Source: RGIG4140 sp045532865 (GTDB lineage Bacteria > Pseudomonadota > Alphaproteobacteria > CAAHEQ01 > UBA3637). Taken from it: DNA of 5,149 nt. Within the stretch, counting starts at the first letter, position 1. Every line of letters starts with the position of its first letter. Shown piece by piece: positions 1 to 5,083 of the stretch. The stretch covers positions 1 to 5,149 of the forward strand of contig JAZSGT010000006.1 in assembly GCA_045532865.1 (NCBI GenBank). The letters are read 5' to 3'. The notes beneath the pieces were generated by a model, which had not been told where the DNA came from, ran no database searches, and was given only the letters and a program-made list of their open reading frames with translations. The translations under genes were made by a program, and so were the position numbers.

Positions 1-43
1 TATCGCGATTTTTTGTTCGCGTTGCGACTTTCTTTTCAGCCAT
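1..43 (-). CDS. rpsK: 30S ribosomal protein S11, N-terminal fragment (cut by window edge)
   Basis: Only the first 14 codons are present, reading MAEKKVATRTKNRD, before the window ends. S11 is a small-subunit platform protein near the mRNA exit and the Shine-Dalgarno helix. The identification rests on position, because rpsK follows rpsM in almost all bacteria, and on the short basic N-terminus typical of S11; the conserved core lies outside the window. The ATG at 41-43 is preceded by AAGGA at 50-54 with 6 nt spacing, a good ribosome-binding site. The gap to the rpsM stop is 17 nt, so both genes should share a transcript. In this gene order rpoA would be expected next, beyond position 1; this is inferred. 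Confidence 0.85.
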   Translation of the reverse strand, partial: MAEKKVATRTKNRD

Positions 44-60
44 TAAATATCCTTTCTATA

Positions 61-438
61 CTATTTTGTTACTTTCTTCTTACCTGCAATGGCAACAGCT
101 TTACCTTTGCGGGTACGAGCGTTCGTATGAGTGCGTTGTCCACGAACAGGCAACCCTTTACGATGACGCAAACCACGATAACAACCTAAATCCATCAAAC
201 GTTTGATGTTTAAGGATACTTCACGACGCAAGTCACCTTCAACGCGATAATTGTTGTCAATTAATTCGCGAATTTTTAATGTTTCTTCGTCTGTCAATTC
301 ATTCACACGTTTATGTGAATCAATATTAAGTGTGCTGCAAATTTCTTCAGCTTTTTTCCGACCAATACCATAAATATATGTTAAACCAATAACAACAATT
401 TTAGAGGTCGGTATATTTACACCAGCAATACGTGCCAA
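61..438 (-). CDS. rpsM: 30S ribosomal protein S13, TTG start
   Basis: S13 sits in the head of the small subunit and forms intersubunit bridges and contacts with P-site tRNA. The 125-residue product has the usual length. It opens with MARIAGVNIP, has the helix-turn-helix segment YIYGIGRKKA (residues 21-30), and carries the family signature LPVRGQRTHTNARTRKG at 96-112 followed by a basic tail (GKKKVTK) that reaches toward tRNA. The start codon is TTG at 436-438. It must be the start because S13 proteins begin with MARIAGV almost universally, and GGAG at 447-450 lies 8 nt upstream. The stop is TAG. The gene is first in the alpha operon, downstream of a strong promoter in the 116-nt gap after adk. 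In E. coli this operon is translationally repressed by S4 at the rpsM start; whether that holds here is unknown. Confidence 0.97.
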   Translation of the reverse strand: MARIAGVNIPTSKIVVIGLTYIYGIGRKKAEEICSTLNIDSHKRVNELTDEETLKIRELIDNNYRVEGDLRREVSLNIKRLMDLGCYRGLRHRKGLPVRGQRTHTNARTRKGKAVAIAGKKKVTK

Positions 439-446
439 GGTACTTT

Positions 447-450
447 CTCC
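447..450 (-). promoter_or_regulatory. Shine-Dalgarno site of rpsM that fixes its TTG start
   Basis: On the minus strand the sequence reads GGAGAAAGTACC followed by TTG. The GGAG core is 8 nt from the TTG, an optimal distance. This supports initiation at TTG 436-438. A nearby ATG at 450-452 overlaps the GGAG and is out of frame with S13, so it cannot serve as the S13 start. Confidence 0.85.
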
Positions 451-481
451 ATTAACCTAATAAAAAATAATAACTATTTCA

Positions 482-500
482 TCTAATCACTATGACTAGA
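482..500 (-). other. Small hairpin in the rpsM leader RNA
   Basis: The minus strand reads TCTAGTC, ATAGT, GATTAGA, which can fold into a 7-bp stem with one G-U pair and a 5-nt loop. It lies about 11 nt downstream of the predicted transcript start and about 30 nt upstream of the rpsM ribosome-binding site. The stem is AT-rich and probably weak. A T6 tract at 463-468 follows only after a 13-nt gap, too far for an intrinsic terminator. It could be part of a translational operator for S4 or another ribosomal protein, but that is speculation from position only. Confidence 0.35.
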
Positions 501-517
501 CACTTAAACGAGTGGGA

Positions 518-546
518 ATTATACAGTATTTCTCATTCAATGTCAA
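518..546 (-). promoter_or_regulatory. Perfect-consensus sigma70-type promoter for the rpsM (alpha) operon
   Basis: On the minus strand a -35 box TTGACA (541-546) and a -10 box TATAAT (518-523) are separated by exactly 17 nt (524-540). Both hexamers match the bacterial housekeeping consensus at all twelve positions with optimal spacing. The -35 begins 8 nt after the adk stop codon, so the promoter uses the only sizeable gap in the cluster. Transcription should start near 510-512, giving a leader of about 73 nt before rpsM. No terminator is visible between adk and this promoter, so it probably adds to read-through from upstream. Promoter activity is inferred from sequence alone. Confidence 0.85.
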
Positions 547-554
547 GTCTTAAA

Positions 555-1235
555 TCAATAGCCTACTATTTTTCTTATTTTTTCACTAACAACGTCGATA
601 GGTCCCGTCCCATCAACGCACACTAAGAGCCCCTTTTGTTCGTAGTAAGGTATAACTGGAGCCGTTACAGAGCGGAACGTCCGGAGTCTAGATACAACCG
701 TTTCATAGGTATCGTCAGCCCGCCTTGTAAATTCTTTACAACCACATTCATCGCAAATGCCAAAAGATGCAGTTTGTTTAAACTTTTCATGATAGAGTGT
801 CCCACATTTTGCACATTGAAAACGTCCAATAATGCGATCAATAACATAATCGTCTGGTACTTGCAAAAGCAATACCAAATCAACACCCATATTATAATCT
901 CTATATTTTCGAGATGCTAAATCTTTATCCAATACTTTTGCTTGTGGCAACTCTCTTGGAAAACCATCCAAAATATAGCCAGCTGCGTTCTCAGGTTTTA
1001 GCAACTCTTTTTCCATCAAACGAACAGCCAATTTATTAGGAACCATATTCCCTTTATCAATCAACTTTTTAACTTCTTGAGCTTCTTTAGAAGTTCCTTT
1101 TGCAACACCTCTTAAAATATCACCCATCGAAAAAGCATTAATCCCTAACTTTTCAGCCAAAATAGCGCTTTGTGTTCCTTTTCCGCTCCCTGGAGCGCCC
1201 ATCATAACAATATGTCTTTTTAATGGTGTTTGCAT
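555..1235 (-). CDS. adk: Adenylate kinase with Cys4 zinc-type lid
   Basis: Adenylate kinase is a cytosolic enzyme that converts ATP plus AMP to two ADP, balancing the adenylate pool. Visible features: P-loop GAPGSGKGT (residues 13-21), the AMP-site motif LDGFPR (89-94), a lid with Cys141, Cys144, Cys161 and Cys164 in a CxxC...CxxC pattern that should bind a structural metal (usually Zn), and the arginine-rich stretch FTRRADD (169-175) with Arg183 and Arg185 downstream. At 226 residues it is slightly longer than the usual 212-220, with about six extra N-terminal residues and a somewhat long segment near 103-117. The start ATG (1233-1235) is preserved because starting at Met11 or Met12 would remove the first beta strand. 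Its ribosome-binding site is an atypical AGGGGG at 1241-1246. The stop is TGA, the only one in the window. Placement between secY and rpsM is typical of Alphaproteobacteria. Confidence 0.98.
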   Translation of the reverse strand: MQTPLKRHIVMMGAPGSGKGTQSAILAEKLGINAFSMGDILRGVAKGTSKEAQEVKKLIDKGNMVPNKLAVRLMEKELLKPENAAGYILDGFPRELPQAKVLDKDLASRKYRDYNMGVDLVLLLQVPDDYVIDRIIGRFQCAKCGTLYHEKFKQTASFGICDECGCKEFTRRADDTYETVVSRLRTFRSVTAPVIPYYEQKGLLVCVDGTGPIDVVSEKIRKIVGY

Positions 1236-1240
1236 TTTGT

Positions 1241-1246
1241 CCCCCT
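1241..1246 (-). promoter_or_regulatory. Atypical ribosome-binding site of adk (AGGGGG)
   Basis: The minus strand reads TTTAGGGGGACAAA before the adk ATG. The G5 run stands 5 nt from the start. Against the anti-Shine-Dalgarno it would need G-U pairs, unlike the AGGAGG or AAGGAG sites of the neighbouring ribosomal genes. It may lower adk translation relative to them, but this is inferred from sequence only. Confidence 0.5.
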
Positions 1247-1252
1247 AAATAA

Positions 1253-2584
1253 TTATAAACGACCTTTTAACTTTGCTTTTTTAATCAGTCCTTCATAGCG
1301 ATGTGCAATGAGGTGAGATTGAATTTGTGAGAATGTTTCCATAATAACTGAAACAACAATTAAAAGAGTTGTACCACCAAGCACAAATGGAACACCAATT
1401 TGAGAAATTAAAAACTCTGGCAATACACACAAAATTGTTAAATAAACAGCACCAAGCAACGTTAATCTTGTAATTACATAATCAAGATACTCAGCTGTAT
1501 TTTTACCTGGACGAATACCAGCAACAAAACCACCTTGTTTTTTCAAATTTTCTGCTGTTTCAGATGGATTTGATTGAATACCTGTATAGAAAAATGTAAA
1601 GAAAAAGATCAATGCTGCAAATGTTAAAAGATATAACCAATTTCCATGATTTAAAGCAACTGCTAAACCATTTACAAAATCACTTGTAGATTCTTTTGAT
1701 GAAAATTGAACAATCGCAAGAGGAATTGCTAAAATAGCACTTGCAAAAATTGGAGGCATAACACCAGTTGGGTTAATTTTTAATGGCAAATGAGAATTAG
1801 CTCCTTGCATCATACGATTACCCATTTGGCGTTTTGGATATTGAATTGGAATTCTACGTTGAGCCCGTTCAATGAAAACAACAATATAAATAATTGCAAA
1901 TGTCAAAAACATTAAAAACAACAAAAGTGGTGTTGATAATGCACCAACGCTATTTTCTTCAAAAACACGAGCCAAAGCTTCAGGAATACCTGCAACAATA
2001 CCTGTCATAATGATTAAAGAGGCACCATTGCCAACACCCCGAGCAGTAATTTGCTCTCCAAGCCATACAACAAACATTGTACCACCAAGCAATGAAACAA
2101 CTGTGGACAATTCAAACATATAATGTGATGGCATAATAACTGCATTTGCATTCTCAAGTGCACGTGCCATAAAGAATGCTTGAACAACTGTAATTAAAAC
2201 TGTTAAATAGCGCGTATATTGATTGATTTTTCTAAATCCTGATTCACCTTCTTTCTTCAGCGCCATCAAAGAAGGGATAACACTTGCTGCTAACTGAACA
2301 ATAATAGAAGCAGAGATATATGGCATAATGTTCAATGCCAAAATTGACATACGAGATAATGCGCCCCCCGTAAAAGCGTTAAACATTCCCAGAAGTCCCC
2401 CACTGTTTTCAGAGAAAAACTCTGTTAAAACAGTAGGGTTAATTCCTGGAAATGGAATATATGTGCCCAAACGAAACACAATTAAAGCAAATAAGGTGAA
2501 CAACAACCGCTTTTGAAGATCTTTTGCTTTTGAAAAAGCAGAAAAATCCATATTTGATGCTAATTTATCAGACATTGATGCCAT
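1253..2584 (-). CDS. secY: Preprotein translocase channel subunit SecY
   Basis: SecY is the inner-membrane channel of the Sec translocon. With SecE and SecG it moves unfolded proteins across, or inserts them into, the membrane, and it binds SecA and the ribosome. The 443-residue product has the family's usual length and about ten hydrophobic segments (roughly 27-45, 80-103, 124-142, 157-175, 185-205, 217-238, 272-292, 315-335, 373-392, 398-416). The conserved RLGTYIPFPGIN lies at 38-49, the plug region at about 61-75, the cytosolic loop with RRIPIQYPKRQMG at 243-255 and NPTGVMPPIFA at 271-281, and the C5 loop GGFVAGIRPGKNT at 351-363, which contacts SecA and ribosomes. The ATG at 2582-2584 has AAGGAGA at 2593-2599. 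An in-frame ATG three codons later is possible but farther from the site. The stop is TAA, 17 nt before adk. Co-transcription with L15 upstream is the classical spc operon arrangement. Confidence 0.98.
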   Translation of the reverse strand: MASMSDKLASNMDFSAFSKAKDLQKRLLFTLFALIVFRLGTYIPFPGINPTVLTEFFSENSGGLLGMFNAFTGGALSRMSILALNIMPYISASIIVQLAASVIPSLMALKKEGESGFRKINQYTRYLTVLITVVQAFFMARALENANAVIMPSHYMFELSTVVSLLGGTMFVVWLGEQITARGVGNGASLIIMTGIVAGIPEALARVFEENSVGALSTPLLLFLMFLTFAIIYIVVFIERAQRRIPIQYPKRQMGNRMMQGANSHLPLKINPTGVMPPIFASAILAIPLAIVQFSSKESTSDFVNGLAVALNHGNWLYLLTFAALIFFFTFFYTGIQSNPSETAENLKKQGGFVAGIRPGKNTAEYLDYVITRLTLLGAVYLTILCVLPEFLISQIGVPFVLGGTTLLIVVSVIMETFSQIQSHLIAHRYEGLIKKAKLKGRL

Positions 2585-2610
2585 TGTTGTTCTCTCCTTA
2601 TTTTTTTAAA

Positions 2611-3150
2611 TTATGCTTTTTTTGTTTTCTTTGGTGCAGCTTTTGGTTCTTTTTTAGAAGTCTTTTGACCTTTAACAAGAACTGTTTCTTTTTTTGGTTC
2701 CAAGATTAATTGACCACCAACTTTTTCGATAGCTGCTTGAGCTGCTTTAGAAGCCCCAGCAACACGAATAGTTACTTTGCTTGTCAATTCACCTGTTGCC
2801 AACAAACGAATACCATCTTTCATACGCTTAATCAAGCCGGCTTCCATTAAAGAAACACCATTGATTTCTTGATCAGCTGATAAGATAGATGCATCAATTG
2901 CTTTTTGAATTGTTCCTAAATTGATTTCTGCGTAGCTTAAACGAAGTGGGTTGTTAAATCCACGACGTGGCAAGCGACGGAAGATTGGCATTTGACCACC
3001 TTCAAATCCTTTAATAGAAACACCAGTTCTAGATTTTTGACCTTTGAACCCGCGTCCACCGGTGCGGCCCTTTCCAGAGCCGACACCACGTGAAACACGC
3101 ATTGACTCTTTACGAGCCCCTTTGTTATCACGAATTTGATTTAATTTCAT
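2611..3150 (-). CDS. rplO: 50S ribosomal protein L15 with Lys-rich C-terminal tail
   Basis: L15 is a late-assembly large-subunit protein that binds 23S rRNA. The N-terminal half has the glycine- and arginine-rich extension that threads into rRNA (RVSRGVGSGKGRTGGRGFKG at 18-37, then GFEGGQMPIFRRLPRRGF at 48-65). The globular C-terminal domain includes LTSKVTIRVAGASKAA at 122-137 and an IEKVGG turn at 141-146. At 179 residues it exceeds the usual 145-160. The excess is a low-complexity tail from about 158 onward containing nine lysines plus Ala, Pro and Thr. The ATG at 3148-3150 has AAGGA at 3159-3163, fused to the rpsE stop and 8 nt from the start. A closer ATG at 3153-3155 opens only a two-codon frame (Met-Leu-stop). 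rpmD, normally just upstream, is absent. The stop is TAA. Confidence 0.97.
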   Translation of the reverse strand: MKLNQIRDNKGARKESMRVSRGVGSGKGRTGGRGFKGQKSRTGVSIKGFEGGQMPIFRRLPRRGFNNPLRLSYAEINLGTIQKAIDASILSADQEINGVSLMEAGLIKRMKDGIRLLATGELTSKVTIRVAGASKAAQAAIEKVGGQLILEPKKETVLVKGQKTSKKEPKAAPKKTKKA

Positions 3151-3161
3151 AGCATTCTTCC

Positions 3162-3755
3162 TTATTCTGCATCTTTAGCGACAGCACCATCACGACGGCT
3201 GACGATATCTCCAACTTTTTTACCACGTTTAGCAGCAACTGTTCTTGGAGAATATAAAGATGTTAAAGCATTAAATGTTGCACGAACCATGTTGTGTGGG
3301 TTTGAAGAACCTGTGCATTTTGCAACAACGTCTTGAATACCCATTACTTCAAAAATAGCACGCATAGGACCACCAGCAATGATACCTGTACCAGCTGGAG
3401 CTGTTCTAAGTGTTACGTGACCAGCACCAAATGAACCTAATACGTCATGGTGTAATGTGCGACCTTCTCTTAAAGGAACACGAATTAAATTACGGCGAGC
3501 ACGTTCAGTTGCTTTTTTAATAGCATCTGGAACTTCTTTAGCTTTTGCGTGAGCAAAACCTAAACGTCCTTTTTGGTCCCCAACAACAACTAAAGCTGCA
3601 AAAGCAAATCTTTTACCACCTTTAACTGTTTTAGAAACACGGTTAACGTGAATCACACGATCTGTGAATTCATCAGCGGCTCTTTCCACTTTAACATCAG
3701 CTTCACGATCTTTACGTGGGCGACGTTTCTTTTCTTGAATTTCATTTTCTGCCAT
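3162..3755 (-). CDS. rpsE: 30S ribosomal protein S5
   Basis: S5 sits at the mRNA entry side of the small subunit and contributes to decoding fidelity. Its N-terminal loop is where spectinomycin-resistance changes occur in other bacteria. The 197-residue product has a charged N-terminal extension (1-35), then the double-stranded-RNA-binding fold with NRVSKTVKGGKRFAFAALVV at 38-57 and GDQKGRLGFAHAKAKEVPDA at 59-78, then the second domain with GTGIIAGGPMRAIFEVMGIQ at 122-141 and SSNPHNMVRATFNAL at 150-164. The HHDV motif at 102-105 and the AAKRGKKVGDIVSRR tail (174-188) resemble alphaproteobacterial S5. It is about 30 residues longer than E. coli S5, with the excess at both termini. The ATG has AGGAG fused to the rplR stop. 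The stop is TAA, 11 nt before rplO. Confidence 0.98.
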   Translation of the reverse strand: MAENEIQEKKRRPRKDREADVKVERAADEFTDRVIHVNRVSKTVKGGKRFAFAALVVVGDQKGRLGFAHAKAKEVPDAIKKATERARRNLIRVPLREGRTLHHDVLGSFGAGHVTLRTAPAGTGIIAGGPMRAIFEVMGIQDVVAKCTGSSNPHNMVRATFNALTSLYSPRTVAAKRGKKVGDIVSRRDGAVAKDAE

Positions 3756-3764
3756 TGTTTTCTC

Positions 3765-4115
3765 CTAAAAAGATAATCCAGCTTCACGAGCTGCTTCTGC
3801 AACCGCTTTAACTCGGCCATGATATAAATAACCACTACGATCAAAAACAACTTCTTTGAGGCCTGCTTGAATAGCTCTTTCAGCAACAAGTTTACCAACA
3901 GCTGCAGCACCTGCAACAGTTGAACCTTTTGCTGTGATTTCTTTATCTTTTGAAGATGCTGAAACCAATGTGATACCTTTCTTGTCGTCGATGATTTGAG
4001 CATAAATGTTCTTTTCTGAACGATAGACTGATAATCTTAAACGATCACCAGCATTTTGTTTCAAACCCCAACGAATACGTGCTTTACGACGGTCATGTTT
4101 AGTAATTTGTTTCAT
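3765..4115 (-). CDS. rplR: 50S ribosomal protein L18
   Basis: L18 binds 5S rRNA in the central protuberance of the large subunit together with L5. The 116-residue product has the usual length. It shows the basic N-terminus KHDRRKARIRWGLK (6-19), the strand RLRLSVYRSEKNIYAQIIDD at 25-44, a conserved STVAGAAAVGKLVAERA segment at 65-81, and the C-terminal signature FDRSGYLYHGRVKAVAEAAR at 91-110. The ATG is at 4113-4115. TAAGGAA at 4123-4129, fused to the rplF stop, supplies the ribosome-binding site. The stop is TAG and overlaps the rpsE Shine-Dalgarno. It lies between rplF and rpsE as in most bacterial spc operons. Confidence 0.98.
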   Translation of the reverse strand: MKQITKHDRRKARIRWGLKQNAGDRLRLSVYRSEKNIYAQIIDDKKGITLVSASSKDKEITAKGSTVAGAAAVGKLVAERAIQAGLKEVVFDRSGYLYHGRVKAVAEAAREAGLSF

Positions 4116-4126
4116 TTTTCTATTCC

Positions 4127-4660
4127 TTATTTCTTCTTACCAACTTTGCGCAAAATGGTTTCTTCTTCATATTTAACCCCTTTGCCTTTGTATGGTTCTG
4201 GTGAACGATAGGAACGGATTTCAGATGCAACTTGTCCAACCAATTGCTTATCAGCACTTGTTAATTCGATAACTGTTGGTTGTGGAGTAGCGCATTGAAC
4301 GCCTTTTGGTAATTCATAATCAATATCATGGCTGTAACCCAATGACAATTTAACTTTGTTACCTTGTGCTTGAGCTTTGTAACCAACACCGATTAATTCC
4401 AATTTGCGTTTAAAGCCTTCTGAAACGCCTACCACCATGTTTTGAATGTTAGCACGCATTGTTCCCCAAAGCATACGGTGTTCTTTTGTGTCAGAATTTG
4501 GACGAACAACGATTTCGTCATTTTCTTGAGAAACTGTAACGCCTTGTGGCAGATGAGCTTTCAATTCACCTAATTTACCTTTAATAACAATTTCATCAGC
4601 AGAAATTGTAGCTGTAACACCAGCTGGCATTTTAACAGGATGTTTACCAATACGAGACAT
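4127..4660 (-). CDS. rplF: 50S ribosomal protein L6
   Basis: L6 lies near the base of the L7/L12 stalk and the sarcin-ricin loop and binds helix 97 of 23S rRNA. The 177-residue product matches the usual length. It opens with MSRIGKHPVKMPAGV and contains the two repeated alpha/beta domains: the first ends near 80, and the second begins with GFKRKLELIGVGYKAQ (82-97). The L6 signature PEPYKGKGVKY is at 154-164, followed by a lysine-rich end. The ATG at 4658-4660 is preceded by a full AGGAGGAA site that overlaps the TAG stop of rpsH, 12 nt away. The stop is TAA, fused to the rplR ribosome-binding site. Confidence 0.98.
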   Translation of the reverse strand: MSRIGKHPVKMPAGVTATISADEIVIKGKLGELKAHLPQGVTVSQENDEIVVRPNSDTKEHRMLWGTMRANIQNMVVGVSEGFKRKLELIGVGYKAQAQGNKVKLSLGYSHDIDYELPKGVQCATPQPTVIELTSADKQLVGQVASEIRSYRSPEPYKGKGVKYEEETILRKVGKKK

Positions 4661-4672
4661 TGTTTATTCCTC

Positions 4673-5071
4673 CTAAAATACTTTGCACAAAACTTCGCCA
4701 CCTAAGTTAGCTTGGCGAGCTTCGTGATCAGACATAACGCCTGATGGTGTTGATAAAACATAGATACCGAGACCATTATAAAATCTTGGTAAATCTTTAA
4801 CTTTTGAATAAACACGACGACCTGGTGTAGAAACACGTTGGATTTCTTTGATCACTGGTTTATCTTCAAAGTACTTTAATTCAATTTTAAATTCACTGAC
4901 TCCTGGACGGACATCAATGCGTTCAAAATCACGAATGTAACCTTCTCTTTTCAAAACTTCTAAAACGCTAGCGCGCAATTTTGAAGCAGGAGCTGTTACA
5001 AAACTTTTATGAGCAAGCCCACCATTTCTAATGCGTGTGAGCATATCGCCCAAAGGATCTGTCATAGACAT
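4673..5071 (-). CDS. rpsH: 30S ribosomal protein S8
   Basis: S8 is a primary 16S rRNA-binding protein of the central domain. In E. coli it also represses the spc operon by binding near the rplE start, which is outside this window. The 132-residue product has the usual length. It shows DPLGDMLTRIRNG (5-17), STPGRRVY (81-88) and the family signature STPSGVMSDHEAR (107-119), ending in GGEVLCKVF. Two in-frame ATGs occur at 5069-5071 and 5063-5065. The first is preferred because AAGGAGG at 5079-5085 is 7 nt away and because S8 commonly begins MSMxDP. The site is fused to the TAA stop of rpsN. The stop is TAG. Confidence 0.98.
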   Translation of the reverse strand: MSMTDPLGDMLTRIRNGGLAHKSFVTAPASKLRASVLEVLKREGYIRDFERIDVRPGVSEFKIELKYFEDKPVIKEIQRVSTPGRRVYSKVKDLPRFYNGLGIYVLSTPSGVMSDHEARQANLGGEVLCKVF

Positions 5072-5083
5072 GTTGCGTCCTCC

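Noticed and set aside
463..500. Hairpin followed by a T-rich tract as an intrinsic terminator or attenuator before rpsM
   Set aside because: The stem is AT-rich and only 7 bp, and the T6 tract begins 13 nt after the stem. Intrinsic terminators need a GC-rich stem directly abutting the U run.
555..557. Possible UGA reassignment: the adk frame continues past TGA through two further TGA codons before a TAA
   Set aside because: The five Trp codons I located (SecY W174 and W316, L18 W16, L6 W65, S14 terminal W) are all TGG, and Adk already has its full length at the first TGA. The standard code is the simpler reading. A genome-wide check for in-frame TGA would settle it.
665..886. Minus-strand open frame of 73 codons inside adk in another frame
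   Set aside because: It overlaps the conserved adk lid and AMP-site coding region out of frame and has no recognisable content.
636..920. Plus-strand open frame of 94 codons opposite adk
   Set aside because: It lies antisense to the strongly conserved adk reading frame and its translation has no recognisable family features; it is a shadow frame.
1184..1197. GC-rich inverted repeat CGCTC, 4-nt loop, GAGCG near the start of adk
   Set aside because: It falls on the codons of the P-loop (Gly-Ala-Pro-Gly-Ser-Gly), whose conserved residues readily produce such a repeat. There is no U run or other sign of regulatory function.
2328..2709. Two short plus-strand open frames (2328-2516 and 2524-2709) opposite secY and rplO
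   Set aside because: Both are antisense to conserved genes. The second is Phe/Leu-rich because it is opposite the lysine-rich L15 tail and the A-rich gap.
2937..3131. Minus-strand open frame of 64 codons inside rplO in another frame
   Set aside because: It overlaps the L15 N-terminal coding region out of frame and has no recognisable content.
3148..3155. Mini-ORF ATG-CTA-TGA overlapping the rplO start
   Set aside because: The upstream ATG is only 3 nt from the Shine-Dalgarno core, too close for efficient initiation, while the true rplO ATG is at the optimal 8 nt. Probably chance.
3653..4003. Minus-strand open frame of 116 codons spanning the rplR/rpsE junction
   Set aside because: It overlaps both conserved genes out of frame. 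Its Lys/Leu/Gln-rich product looks like a frame shadow of AT-rich coding sequence.
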